Below, piece by piece: positions 15,414 through 24,402 of a DNA stretch of 64,000 nucleotides. The position numbers and the translations under genes were made by a program. The stretch covers positions 62,001 to 126,000 of the forward strand of contig NZ_KE384363.1 in the NCBI RefSeq assembly GCF_000425405.1. The letters run 5' to 3'. The notes under the pieces are model-generated. The model saw nothing but the letters and a program-made list of their open reading frames with translations. It searched no databases and was not told the DNA's origin. Positions within the stretch are counted from its first letter, which is position 1. The number at the start of each line of letters is the position of its first letter. This DNA comes from Ferrimonas kyonanensis DSM 18153. GTDB taxonomy: Bacteria > Pseudomonadota > Gammaproteobacteria > Enterobacterales > Shewanellaceae.

Positions 15414-16622
15414 CTATTCACGCTCATCCACGGCCACGCGAGCCGGATCCGGCGCCACCCATTGGCGTCGCTGGCCGGGTTCGGAGATCACATAACCCAG
15501 CATGACACCGATGCAACTCAGGCCGATGGCGATGCCCACCGCTTCCAGAGCCCGGCTGGCAAACAGGGCCACCGCCGCACTGGCTGCGAAACTGATGCTA
15601 ATTTGAATGCTGTTTTGTAACCCTGCGGCGGTCGCCGGACACTCTTTGGCGCAACGCAGGGCTCGGTTGACCACGATGGGGTACAGGGCGCCGTTGGCGG
15701 CGGCCAGCAAGCAGAACGGCGCAATCAAAGGCCAGATCACCGGAATCGACAGCTGAGACACCACCAGCAGAATCAACGACGCCAGAGCAAACACCAACAG
15801 CAGCTGTTTCAGTACCCAGGCATCACCACACTTCTCGACCGCCCGCTTGCCCAGATAACCGCCGGCCATAAAGGCCAGTGTCTGGGGAATGAATACCCCG
15901 GCAATGTCACCGGCACCGTAGCCCAGGGAAGTCATCACCTTAGGCAGGCCGGTCAGAAACGCAAAGAAAGCCGCCGATCCAGCACTGTAGATCAGCACAT
16001 TTCCCAAATAATTAGGCCGGCGCAGCAGCAAACCGAAATCGGCGGCGATGCCGGTGCTGACCGGCTGAGGCCGATCCGCAGGGCGCATCAAAGTTACGCC
16101 AAAACAGAGCGCCCCCATAACCGCCAGGGCAACAAAAATGGCTTGCCAATCAAAGCTATGCATCAGCACCACACCAAGTTGGGGTGCCAATGCCGGTGTC
16201 AGCGCCACCAGTGGCATGATGGTGGCAAACAACCGCTGGGCATCGGACTCGCTTTTCTCCGCGATCACCATCGCCTGCCAGATCACCGCTGCCGCCGACA
16301 CGCCCAAGGCCTGTAACGCCCGCAGCAACAGCAGTTGCCAGATGCTGTCCACCACCAGAACCGCCAGCGACGACAGCACAAACAGACCTAAGCCCAACAA
16401 CAAGGCATTGCGGCGACCGAAGCGGTCGGAGATCACGCCCCACAGCAACTGCCCCAACGCCAGTCCGGCCAGAAACACCGACAGGCTCAGTGCCACCGCT
16501 TCGGCGCCGCTACCAAAATAATCCTGCATCCGCTCAAAGGCAGGCAGGTACATATCGGTGGCCACAAATCCCAGCATCGACAAGGCTGCCAGGTATATCA
16601 TTTCCAATCGAGCCATCTTCAT
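15414..16622 (-). CDS. punC: MFS purine nucleoside efflux transporter PunC
   Basis: Twelve-helix major facilitator of the Bcr/CflA drug:H+ antiporter group, 402 residues. It has LSMLGFVATDMYLPAF at the start, the loop 2-3 motif WGVISDRFGRR, and AAVIWQAMV in TM4, close to E. coli PunC (formerly YdhC). E. coli PunC exports purine ribonucleosides and is controlled by PunR, encoded divergently, which is also the arrangement here. The ATG at 16622 has a GGAA site at fitting distance; ATG 16616 is an alternative. Confidence 0.88.
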   Translation of the reverse strand: MKMARLEMIYLAALSMLGFVATDMYLPAFERMQDYFGSGAEAVALSLSVFLAGLALGQLLWGVISDRFGRRNALLLGLGLFVLSSLAVLVVDSIWQLLLLRALQALGVSAAAVIWQAMVIAEKSESDAQRLFATIMPLVALTPALAPQLGVVLMHSFDWQAIFVALAVMGALCFGVTLMRPADRPQPVSTGIAADFGLLLRRPNYLGNVLIYSAGSAAFFAFLTGLPKVMTSLGYGAGDIAGVFIPQTLAFMAGGYLGKRAVEKCGDAWVLKQLLLVFALASLILLVVSQLSIPVIWPLIAPFCLLAAANGALYPIVVNRALRCAKECPATAAGLQNSIQISISFAASAAVALFASRALEAVGIAIGLSCIGVMLGYVISEPGQRRQWVAPDPARVAVDERE

Positions 16623-16715
16623 AACATTTCCAATCAAAATTATTAATCAATGGGGCGGCGCCTACCCCATACATATCAAGGGCTGCGATTGTAGAGTTCG
16701 TAATGAAGAAAATTA

Positions 16716-16740
16716 AACGATATAATCCACCACTATCGTT
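16716..16740. promoter_or_regulatory. putative PunR operator, perfect inverted repeat with 11-base spacer
   Basis: AACGATA, 11 bases, then TATCGTT: a perfect 7+7 inverted repeat with LysR-type (T-N11-A) geometry in the punC-punR intergenic region, 18 bases before the punR ATG. LysR regulators usually bind such a site next to their own gene. Assignment to PunR is inference. Confidence 0.6.
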
Positions 16741-16757
16741 CAAAAAATTTGAATCGT

Positions 16758-17657
16758 ATGTTTTCCAAACACACCTTGGTGATGCTGGACACCGTCGCCC
16801 GGCTAGGGAGCTTTACCCAGGCCGCCCAGCAGTTGCACAAAGTGCCGTCCGCCATCAGTTATAACGTCAAGCAGGTTGAGCAGGACCTTGGCGTCACCCT
16901 GTTTCAGCGGCTTCCCCGTCGAGTCGAGCTCACGGAGGCGGGCCATCACTTCATGGCAGAAGCCCGCGTGATGCTGAGGCAGATGGAGGAGCTTCGGCAA
17001 CAGACTCAGCGAGTCGCCAATGGCTGGCAACATACGCTTCGGCTGGCGCTGGATAATGTGGTCAAGCCGCTGCGAATCACCGCGCTGGTGCGCGATTTCT
17101 ACCGTCAATTTGACGATGCGGAACTGGTGATCAGCATGGAAGTGTTTAACGGCGTATGGGATGCTCTGGCAGACGGTCGAGCCGACATCGCCATTGGTGC
17201 CACGTCGGCCATTCCAGTCGGCGGCGACTTTGGTTTTCGGGACATGGGAGAGTTACACTGGCGCTTTGTCATGGCCCCCCACCACCCGTGCGCCCAAGAG
17301 GCGGTGTTGACCCATCAGCAGCTGGAGCGCTACCCGGTGATCTGCCTGGAAGACAGCGCCCGCACCCTACCCAAACGCAGTAACTGGCAACTGGATAATC
17401 AGCGCCGACTGATGGTACCGGACTGGCCCAACGCCATTGCCTGTTTCATCGAAGGGCTGGGGCTGGGCTGCATGCCCAGCCACTATGCCGACCCCCTTAT
17501 CAACCGGGGGTTGCTGGTGGAACGCTCGCTGCCGGATCCGCGCCGACCCAGCGCCTGCTGCCTGGCCTGGCGCAACGACGACAGCAACGCGTTGCTGGCC
17601 TGGGTCCTGGACTATCTGGGAGACAGCGAGCAACTGAACCGGGAGTGGCTCAGTTAA
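16758..17657 (+). CDS. punR: LysR-family regulator PunR
   Basis: Transcription factor of 299 residues with an N-terminal winged HTH (LDTVARLGSFTQAAQQLHKVPSA) and a LysR effector domain. Long stretches match E. coli PunR (YdhB): EVFNGVWDALADGR, AIGATSAIPVGG, TLPKR, VPDW, LDYLGDSE, NREWL. PunR activates punC in response to adenine-type purines. The ATG at 16758 aligns with the E. coli start; a TTG three codons earlier is unlikely. No strong ribosome binding site is visible. Confidence 0.92.
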   Translation: MFSKHTLVMLDTVARLGSFTQAAQQLHKVPSAISYNVKQVEQDLGVTLFQRLPRRVELTEAGHHFMAEARVMLRQMEELRQQTQRVANGWQHTLRLALDNVVKPLRITALVRDFYRQFDDAELVISMEVFNGVWDALADGRADIAIGATSAIPVGGDFGFRDMGELHWRFVMAPHHPCAQEAVLTHQQLERYPVICLEDSARTLPKRSNWQLDNQRRLMVPDWPNAIACFIEGLGLGCMPSHYADPLINRGLLVERSLPDPRRPSACCLAWRNDDSNALLAWVLDYLGDSEQLNREWLS

Positions 17658-17666
17658 AGACCCGCC

Positions 17667-18170
17667 TCAACCAAAGGCCGGGTGATAGGCAACCTCACCC
17701 GTTGGGACGCTTCCCTTCAGGCTTCGAGCCATAAAGTACTCGGGCGGAACCCCTGGGTAGGTCAGCGACGATTCCGCCACGAAGCCAAAACGGCCGTAAT
17801 AGGCCGGATCGCCCACCAGCACCACGCCGTTGACGCCTTGAGTGCTAAGCCGCAAAATCGCCTCATTGACCAGCGCCGAGCCAATACCCTGGCCCTGGCT
17901 GTCTGGCGTCACCGACACCGGCGCCAACCCGACCCAACCCAGGTTCTCACCATCAATGGTCACCGGCGACACGGCGATATGCCCGACCACTCGTTCCTGC
18001 TCCACTGCCACCAAGGACAACACCAACGCCCCCTGCTGGCGCAGCTTTTCCACGATCAGGTGCTCAGTCGGTTTCTCGCCCGGTTGGTGATGCGGATGGT
18101 CGACAAATGCCTCATAGGTAATGCGGCCGATGGCCTCGCTGTCGCCCCTGTGTTCAACTCGTATCTGCAT
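17667..18170 (-). CDS. GNAT acetyltransferase, YhbS-like
   Basis: Single-domain GNAT of 167 residues. The acetyl-CoA motif A is VTPDSQGQGIGSALV (Q/RxxGxG/A), and motif B includes GDPAYYGRFGF, shared with E. coli YhbS. Substrate unknown. The frame continues upstream, but ATG 18170 has a GAGG site and matches the family's MxIRxE start. Its stop lies nine bases from the punR stop, so the two genes converge. Confidence 0.83.
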   Translation of the reverse strand: MQIRVEHRGDSEAIGRITYEAFVDHPHHQPGEKPTEHLIVEKLRQQGALVLSLVAVEQERVVGHIAVSPVTIDGENLGWVGLAPVSVTPDSQGQGIGSALVNEAILRLSTQGVNGVVLVGDPAYYGRFGFVAESSLTYPGVPPEYFMARSLKGSVPTGEVAYHPAFG

Positions 18171-18445
18171 AGCCCACCTCGCCAATGTTATTTTCCCCAA
18201 AGTGTACCTGAGTGGCCCTCGCAAACAATCACTTACACAGTTTTATCCGTTGCCTGGCCTTCGCTTTTACAGCGCCAGTCGCTTTTCCCTGGCCACCGAA
18301 CAGCAGGGTCTGGTGTCGAACCCAGTTCAGGCCATCATGGATACGCCCTCTGTCGCAAACCGGTTTAGAAACCGTAAACAAGCTGTGGTATTTTTGCCGC
18401 TCCTCTGCGTCTATCCGCAACAATAAATTACAACAGGAACACCGC

Positions 18446-20812
18446 GTGTCATTTCGATCTCTTTTGCTAGGGCTGTCTCTGGTCGGTTCAGTCGCCATGG
18501 CGGCCGATCCATTGTCGGTTGCCTCCGACCCTTTCCGTCAACTGGATGAACTGCTGCCCACCCCGACGGTCTATCGAACCGCATCCGGCCAGCCCGGCCA
18601 CCAGTACTGGCAACAGCAGGCCGACTACCGCATTCAGGTCACTCTGGACGATGCCAACCAGTCGTTGTCGGGTAAAGAGACCATCCACTATCAAAACCAC
18701 TCCCCGGACCGATTGCGCTATCTGTGGGTTGCACTGGATCAAAATAAATTCCGCCAGGATTCTCTGGCCAACCGCATGCGAACGGTCGATGTTGCCCGCG
18801 AAGGCGACCAAGCCAATCGCATCGACATGGGCAGTTACCGCCGTGCCCTGAAGACCCAGACTCACCCGGCCGGCGTGACCCTGTCCCTGGTGGCCGATGG
18901 CCAGGGCCAGCCATTGCCCTATACCGTGGTTGATACCATGATGCGGGTCGATCTCGCCGCGCCGCTGGAACCGGGTCAGAGCACCGACCTCACCATCCAC
19001 TGGCAATATCAGATTCATGAGCAAAAGGCCCTCGGGGGTCGCTCGGGCTACGAGTATTTTGAGCGGGACGACAACTACCTGTACGAAGTGGCTCAGTGGT
19101 TCCCCCGCATGGCGGTGTACAGCGATGCCCATGGCTGGCATAACAAGCCCTTCCTGCGTCACGGAGAGTTCACCCTGGAGTTTGGCGACTACGACGTCAG
19201 CATTACCGTGCCCGCCGACCACATCGTCAGCGCCACCGGCCAGCTTACCAACCCACAGCAGGTATTGACCGAGACTCAACGGCAGCGGTTACAGCGGGCA
19301 AAAACAGCCGACAAACCGATCAAGATCATTACCCTGGATGAAGCGCTGGCCAATGAAAAACGCCGGGCAACCGCCAATAAAACCTGGCGTTTCAAGGCCG
19401 AGAACGTGCGCGATTTCGCCTGGGCATCATCACGCAAGTTCCTCTGGGATGCACAGGGTTTCAAACAGGGTGGCACCGATACCCTGGCGATGTCGTTCTA
19501 CCCCGAGGAAGCGACCCCTTTATGGGACCAGTATTCCACCGCTGCCATCATCCACACGCTTGGGGTCTACAACCGCTACAGCTTCGACTACCCCTATCCG
19601 GTCGCCATCTCGGTTAACGGCCCGGTGGGTGGCATGGAATACCCGATGATCTCCTTTAACGGCCCCAGACCGGAGATCAATAAAGAGGATCGCAGCGACC
19701 GTACCTGGTCCAGGCGCACCAAGTACGGCCTGATCACGGTGATCATTCACGAAGTCGGCCACAATTACTTCCCGATGATCGTCAACTCCGACGAGCGTCA
19801 GTGGACCTGGATGGATGAAGGCATCAACACCTTTGTCCAGTATCTGGCGGAACAAAGCTGGGAGGCCGACTACCCTTCCAAAGGCGGCGAACCCCGCCAC
19901 ATCACCGGCTACATGAAGAGCGACGGCCAGGTACCGATCATGTCCAACTCAGAATCGATTCTGCAGTTTGGCAATAATGCCTACTCCAAGCCGGCCACCG
20001 CCCTCAACATTTTACGCGAAACCATCCTCGGCCGAGACTTGTTTGACTTCGCGTTTCGCGAGTATGCCGAACGCTGGAAATTCAAACGCCCCATGCCGGC
20101 GGACTTCTTCCGCACCATGGAAGACGCCTCCGGCGTGGATCTGGACTGGTTCTGGCGCGGCTGGTTCTACACCACGGATCACGTCGACATCAGCATCGAC
20201 GACGTACGCCAGTTCAGCGTCAACACTCAGGATCCCGACATCGAGTCTCAGTGGCAACGTCAACAGGAACAGGACAAGCCGGAAACCATCACCGATCGCC
20301 GCAATCAGGGCATGAGCCGCTTTACTGACGGCAAACCGGAACTGTTCGACTTCTACAACGAGCACGACAAGTTCACCGCCACCAATGCGGATCGCAACAC
20401 CTATCGCGAAGATCTCGACAAGCTGGAGCCTTTTGAGCGCGAGTTGCTGAAAGACGATCACACCGTGTACCTGCTGGATTTCAGCAACCGAGGCGGGCTG
20501 GTGATGCCGATCCTGCTTGAGCTCAGCTACGACGATGGCAGCCGCGAGCATCTGACTCTGCCCGCCGAGATTTGGGTAAAGAATGCCAGCCAGGTCACCA
20601 GTATGCTGATTCGCCCTAAGGACAAACAACTGACTCAGGTGGTGGTGGATCCCCATTGGCAAACCGCCGATGTGGATACCAGCAACAACCACTTTCCGCG
20701 CCAAATTCAGCCATCTCGATTGCAGCTGTTTAAGGAGAAGAAAAAGAAAAACATGATGCAGAAACATCGGGAAGCCTTAAAGGATGCCACTGAAGATAAA
20801 GGCCACTCATGA
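18446..20812 (+). CDS. secreted M1-family metallopeptidase
   Basis: Zinc aminopeptidase-like protein of 788 residues with a Sec signal (SFRSLLLGLSLVGSVAMA, cleavage before ADP). The N-terminal beta domain is followed by the GGMEYP equivalent of the GxMEN exopeptidase motif and HEXXH-X18-E: His435, Glu436, His439, Glu458. The C-terminus ends in a lysine-rich stretch. It should act in the periplasm or outside; substrate unknown. The GTG at 18446 is chosen because it opens the signal peptide and has an AGGA site, although the frame is open from 18212. Its stop overlaps the DUF6702 start (ATGA), so the pair is coupled. Confidence 0.9.
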   Translation: MSFRSLLLGLSLVGSVAMAADPLSVASDPFRQLDELLPTPTVYRTASGQPGHQYWQQQADYRIQVTLDDANQSLSGKETIHYQNHSPDRLRYLWVALDQNKFRQDSLANRMRTVDVAREGDQANRIDMGSYRRALKTQTHPAGVTLSLVADGQGQPLPYTVVDTMMRVDLAAPLEPGQSTDLTIHWQYQIHEQKALGGRSGYEYFERDDNYLYEVAQWFPRMAVYSDAHGWHNKPFLRHGEFTLEFGDYDVSITVPADHIVSATGQLTNPQQVLTETQRQRLQRAKTADKPIKIITLDEALANEKRRATANKTWRFKAENVRDFAWASSRKFLWDAQGFKQGGTDTLAMSFYPEEATPLWDQYSTAAIIHTLGVYNRYSFDYPYPVAISVNGPVGGMEYPMISFNGPRPEINKEDRSDRTWSRRTKYGLITVIIHEVGHNYFPMIVNSDERQWTWMDEGINTFVQYLAEQSWEADYPSKGGEPRHITGYMKSDGQVPIMSNSESILQFGNNAYSKPATALNILRETILGRDLFDFAFREYAERWKFKRPMPADFFRTMEDASGVDLDWFWRGWFYTTDHVDISIDDVRQFSVNTQDPDIESQWQRQQEQDKPETITDRRNQGMSRFTDGKPELFDFYNEHDKFTATNADRNTYREDLDKLEPFERELLKDDHTVYLLDFSNRGGLVMPILLELSYDDGSREHLTLPAEIWVKNASQVTSMLIRPKDKQLTQVVVDPHWQTADVDTSNNHFPRQIQPSRLQLFKEKKKKNMMQKHREALKDATEDKGHS

Positions 20813-21306
20813 GACGGCTTATAGCGACACTGTTGCTGGCGGTGCTGGCTCTGCCCTGCTGGAGCCACCGCTACCACTTCGGCATGACCCAGATGACTCT
20901 AAGTGCCGATGGTGCCAGCCTGGAGATCGTCCACCGATACAGTGCCCATGACATGAGTGCGGCGCTGGCCCTGCAGGCCGATGAGGAGTTCGAGGGCAAC
21001 GAGGCTCGGCTGCAGGCCTACCTGAAACAGCACTACGTGCTGCTCGACGGCGATGATCAGGTCATTGCCCCTCAGTGGGTTGGTCAGGAGTCGGACGTTC
21101 GGGATCTGTGGCTCTATCAGGAGCTGCCGCTCACCGACCGGTTGCGCGCGCAGATCAGCCAGGGGGTTCGCGTCGGCGTCACCCTGCTGTTCGAACTGGA
21201 GCCCTCTCAGGTCAACACCCTGACACTGCAGGGGCAAAATTCGCTGCAGACATGGCAACTGGATCGCCGCCAACCGGCGGCCACCCTGCGCCTGAATCTG
21301 CAATGA
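20809..21306 (+). CDS. DUF6702 periplasmic protein
   Basis: Protein of 165 residues with a signal peptide (RRLIATLLLAVLALPCWS) followed at once by HRYHFGMTQM, the usual start of DUF6702. The body is predicted mostly beta, with DDQVIAPQWVG and a C-terminal WQLDRRQPA. No catalytic motif. It is coupled to the M1 peptidase by a four-base overlap, as commonly seen for these families, so a partner or accessory role to the peptidase is likely but unproven. Confidence 0.75.
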   Translation: MRRLIATLLLAVLALPCWSHRYHFGMTQMTLSADGASLEIVHRYSAHDMSAALALQADEEFEGNEARLQAYLKQHYVLLDGDDQVIAPQWVGQESDVRDLWLYQELPLTDRLRAQISQGVRVGVTLLFELEPSQVNTLTLQGQNSLQTWQLDRRQPAATLRLNLQ

Positions 21307-21801
21307 TCATTGGCCCGGAGTGCGAACCCGGGCCATTATCAGCGCATCCACGTAGTGGCCGTCCCTGAAGGCGTAATCCCGGGCACGGCCCTCCAGCTCA
21401 AATCCCTGTTTGCGATACAGTGCCTGCGCCACGGGATTGTCCGCATACACCTCCAGCTCGATGCGCCGCAAGGCCAGCCAGTTGTCGGCCAGATCCAGCA
21501 GGGCCATCAACAGCGCGGTGCCTATCCCCTGCCCTTGCACCTCCGGCGCCACCGACATCCCCAGATTGGCCACATGGCGCCGCCGCGGTGCCGTGCACTG
21601 CTCCAGCGCACCGCTGGCTACCACCCGGCCATCCAGCTCCACCACCAGAAAGTGCACATGCTCCGGCGAATCCGTGATTCGCTTTTGCCACATCTCCTCG
21701 GTTGGGTAAGGCAGCTGCAGAGTATTGCCATAGCAACTGGGGGCCGACATGGCCTGGGCGATGTCGGCGGCATCGGCGGGTCTGGGGGCTCGAATCAGCA
21801 T
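21307..21801 (-). CDS. aaaT: L-amino acid N-acetyltransferase AaaT (YhhY-like)
   Basis: GNAT of 164 residues. Similarity to E. coli YhhY/AaaT, which acetylates L-Phe and L-Met, extends through CYGNTLQLPYPTEEMWQKR, RRRHVANLGM, the acetyl-CoA loop VQGQGIGTALL, DNWLALRRIELEVYADN and GHYVDALIMARV. Its stop abuts the DUF6702 stop with no gap, so the genes converge tail to tail. Confidence 0.85.
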   Translation of the reverse strand: MLIRAPRPADAADIAQAMSAPSCYGNTLQLPYPTEEMWQKRITDSPEHVHFLVVELDGRVVASGALEQCTAPRRRHVANLGMSVAPEVQGQGIGTALLMALLDLADNWLALRRIELEVYADNPVAQALYRKQGFELEGRARDYAFRDGHYVDALIMARVRTPGQ

Positions 21802-21891
21802 GCAGCGTTCCTCAATTGGCGCATCTCTTTGGGTTTAAGACCTCTCTTTCTCTCACGATTTCAAAGGCTTTACAACCACAGGCTGGGGTAA

Positions 21892-21918
21892 CCCCTGCCT
21901 CTAAAGCAAAGGCAGGGG
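21892..21918 (-). terminator. hairpin downstream of the zinc operon
   Basis: A perfect nine-base stem (CCCCTGCCT / AGGCAGGGG) with a nine-base loop lies 33 bases past the DUF3299 stop. There is no clear U-run on either side, so it may be a weak terminator or a 3' stabilising hairpin. Confidence 0.5.
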
Positions 21919-21950
21919 CAGTCGCCGGACGACTGTGCCAACGTCAACGG

Positions 21951-22451
21951 CTAGCCCTCGTCATAGGGGTTGGCCATGCTGGCCTTAAGCGAGTAGCCAG
22001 CGGCAAACGTCTCCATGTCGTAAGTCACGGCACTGAGAGTCCCGGTTACCCAGATGGCATCCCAGACGATGTCCTGAGGCAACCCCTGCGGGTAACTGAC
22101 GTAGACGATCTGGTTGGTGGGCGGTGGCGGCACATGAATGCAGGCGCCGTAGTAAGGCACCAGCAAGAACTCAGTCACCAGTTCACCGTCCCCTTCCAGG
22201 GGCACCACAAACCCTGCCAGGCGTACCTCTTTGCCATTGAGTTCGCTAACCACCTTGCCGTAGGTCTGAACCCAATCGATGGGTGCCGACTCATCAGCAA
22301 ACATCGGATGAATGGCCGCCGAGGGCGGCGGCGGCGGATTGTCTCGCTCCTCCTGAGGAATCAATGCGTCCCACTCCAGTACTCGGGGTTCCGCCTGAGC
22401 CAGCTGGCTCAGCAAGGCCAAAAAAGCCACTGCCAGATATCGTGCTTTCAT
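21951..22451 (-). CDS. DUF3299 periplasmic protein of the zinc operon
   Basis: Protein of 166 residues with a signal peptide (ending LAQAEP) and the DUF3299 core: LEWDALIP, a Pro-rich linker, GKEVRLAGFVVPLE, and YYGACIHVPPPPTNQ, whose Cys and His could bind metal. It is the last gene of a leftward operon with a FtsX-like ABC permease, an ATPase and a His-rich DUF2796 protein. This combination resembles Vibrio cholerae zrgABCDE, a zinc-regulated uptake locus. The specific role is unknown. Confidence 0.78.
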   Translation of the reverse strand: MKARYLAVAFLALLSQLAQAEPRVLEWDALIPQEERDNPPPPPSAAIHPMFADESAPIDWVQTYGKVVSELNGKEVRLAGFVVPLEGDGELVTEFLLVPYYGACIHVPPPPTNQIVYVSYPQGLPQDIVWDAIWVTGTLSAVTYDMETFAAGYSLKASMANPYDEG

Positions 22452-22460
22452 CTACTCTCC

Positions 22461-23711
22461 TTACAACCTTTGAGTCAGGCCATCATTCAGGGTTTGACGA
22501 TATGCCCGCCAGGCGGGCAACACCCCTGCCAGGCTGCCTGCTATCTGCACCGCCACCATCATCCACAGGACAGAGTTTGCAGGCAGACCCAAACTTAACT
22601 CCAACCCGTAATTGGACCGAGCCCACGGCGACAGAGCCAACACCCCGAGCTGAGCCAGCAGGTAGCCCAGTAGCGTACCCACCAGACTGAGCAAGGCCGC
22701 CTCGCCCCACAACAACAGGAAAATGTGCCTGGGCCCGGCGCCCATCGCCCGCAGAATCGCAATTTCTCGCCGCCGCTCACCCAGGCTGGCCAGCAGTGTA
22801 GTCAGCATGCCAATCAGCCCCACCGCCACCACAAAGCCGGAAACAATCGCCAGCGCCCGCTCCCCTTGTGATAACAGCGCCCACAGTTGCGACAGCGCCA
22901 GTCCCGGCAAAATCGCCGACAGCGGCTCGCTGCGATTGGTGTTGATGGCACGTTGTACGCCAAGCAGTTGCAGTTTGCTGTCCAGTCCGACCAGAAATGC
23001 CGTCAGGGTTTTGGGGGTCAAATCGTACTCAGCCGCTTGTTCGCCACTCACCGCATAGCGGCGACTGCCCCCCTGCCAACCAAGGTGAATCGCCTCAATC
23101 GCCTCCAGGGAAACATGCAGGCTGCGGTCCACCGGTGTGCCCGTCGGCGCCAGCACGCCGACGACACGAAATGGCATCTCGTCGTGTTTGGAAAAACTGA
23201 CCGATCCGCCGGCGCCGTGGGCCAACACCAGCTCATCTTCGAGCTGATAGCCGAGTTTAGCGGCCACTTCAGACCCCAGCACCACCTCGAACAAGCCGCT
23301 GAAAGGCACTCCCTTTGCCAGGCTCAACGATTGCCCCTGGCCAAAGCGGTAGTAACGGAAATAGTCCAGGTTCGTCCCCACCACCCGGTAGCCTCGGTGT
23401 GAGTCTCCCAGGGACAAGGGAATGGTCCAGGCGATCCCTTTGGTGGAAGCCAGGCGCCGATAGGTGTCATAACCAATGTTGTTGGTGGCATCCCCAAGAC
23501 GAAACACAGAATAGAGCAACAGGTTAATACTGCCGCTGCGGGCACCGACCACCAGATCGGTCCCGGAGATGGTGTTGGCAAAGCTCTGTCTGGCCTGAGT
23601 GCGGACCATCTCTACGCCAATGAACAGGGCCACAGACAAGGTGATCACCAGCAAAGTCAGGCCGACACTGGTGCGTCGGTTGGACAGGCTACGAGCCATC
23701 AAGGTCAGCAT
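22461..23711 (-). CDS. FtsX/MacB-like ABC transporter permease
   Basis: Permease of 416 residues with one N-terminal TM helix, a large periplasmic domain (about 40-270) and three C-terminal helices, the type VII FtsX-like layout. The C-terminal AILRAMGAGPRHIFLLLWGEA is typical. Such transporters usually work on envelope substrates rather than by classical import; in the zrg system the complex supports zinc uptake with a periplasmic His-rich protein. It overlaps the ATPase gene by seven bases. Confidence 0.85.
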   Translation of the reverse strand: MLTLMARSLSNRRTSVGLTLLVITLSVALFIGVEMVRTQARQSFANTISGTDLVVGARSGSINLLLYSVFRLGDATNNIGYDTYRRLASTKGIAWTIPLSLGDSHRGYRVVGTNLDYFRYYRFGQGQSLSLAKGVPFSGLFEVVLGSEVAAKLGYQLEDELVLAHGAGGSVSFSKHDEMPFRVVGVLAPTGTPVDRSLHVSLEAIEAIHLGWQGGSRRYAVSGEQAAEYDLTPKTLTAFLVGLDSKLQLLGVQRAINTNRSEPLSAILPGLALSQLWALLSQGERALAIVSGFVVAVGLIGMLTTLLASLGERRREIAILRAMGAGPRHIFLLLWGEAALLSLVGTLLGYLLAQLGVLALSPWARSNYGLELSLGLPANSVLWMMVAVQIAGSLAGVLPAWRAYRQTLNDGLTQRL

Positions 23712-24394
23712 GGCAGTACCTCTGTGCCCAGGGCACCCTCGACAAGCCGATAACTTCGGTCGACCACTCGGCTTACGGCCGGGTCATGACTGACCAGCAA
23801 CAGCGCCGAGCCGCAAAGCGCGCATTGCTCGGTCAGCAGCGCCAGGAATCGATCCCTGGCGGTCGGATCCAGGGCCGACGTCGGCTCATCCGCCAAAATC
23901 AGGCCTGGCGCACCGATCAGCGCGCGGGCGGCGGCCACCCGCTGTTGCTGCCCCACCGACAACCGGGTCACTGGCTGTGACAGCAGTGATTTATCCAGCT
24001 CCATCGCCTGCAGCAGTCGCGCCGTCTCCCCTTCGGCATTACCGGCGCGGTGACGCCGCGGCTTAGAAAATCGCAATGGCAGCAACACATTTTCTGCCAC
24101 ACTCAGGTAAGGCAACAGGTTAAATTGTTGAAAAATAATGCCCATGGATTCGGCCCGCAACCGATCCCGGGCAACGGCCGACAACGACCCAAGCGAGGTG
24201 CCGTCCACATCCAGTCGCCCCTGGTAGCCGGGCAGCACCCCGCTCACCAGATTGAGCAGGGTGGACTTGCCACTGCCTGAGGCCCCCTGCAGCAACACCC
24301 GCTCTCCCGGCTGCAGTGACATCTGCGCCACCTTCAGGCTGCGCTCGCTACCGGCCCAGCGGTAACTGAGTCCTTCAATGACCAATCGAGTCAT
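23705..24394 (-). CDS. ABC transporter ATPase (LolD/MacB-like)
   Basis: Nucleotide-binding subunit of 229 residues. Walker A is GASGSGKST, the signature LSVGQQQR, Walker B LILADEP, and the H-loop sits in LLVSHDP. It pairs with the FtsX-like permease immediately downstream and energises it in the cytoplasm. The ATG at 24394 is eight bases after the DUF2796 gene stop. Confidence 0.9.
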   Translation of the reverse strand: MTRLVIEGLSYRWAGSERSLKVAQMSLQPGERVLLQGASGSGKSTLLNLVSGVLPGYQGRLDVDGTSLGSLSAVARDRLRAESMGIIFQQFNLLPYLSVAENVLLPLRFSKPRRHRAGNAEGETARLLQAMELDKSLLSQPVTRLSVGQQQRVAAARALIGAPGLILADEPTSALDPTARDRFLALLTEQCALCGSALLLVSHDPAVSRVVDRSYRLVEGALGTEVLPC

Positions 24395-24402
24395 GCCCCC
24401 CC

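Noticed and set aside
18212-18445. N-terminal extension of the M1 peptidase frame
   Set aside because: A signal peptide begins at the GTG at 18446 with its own ribosome binding site; the extension would bury it.
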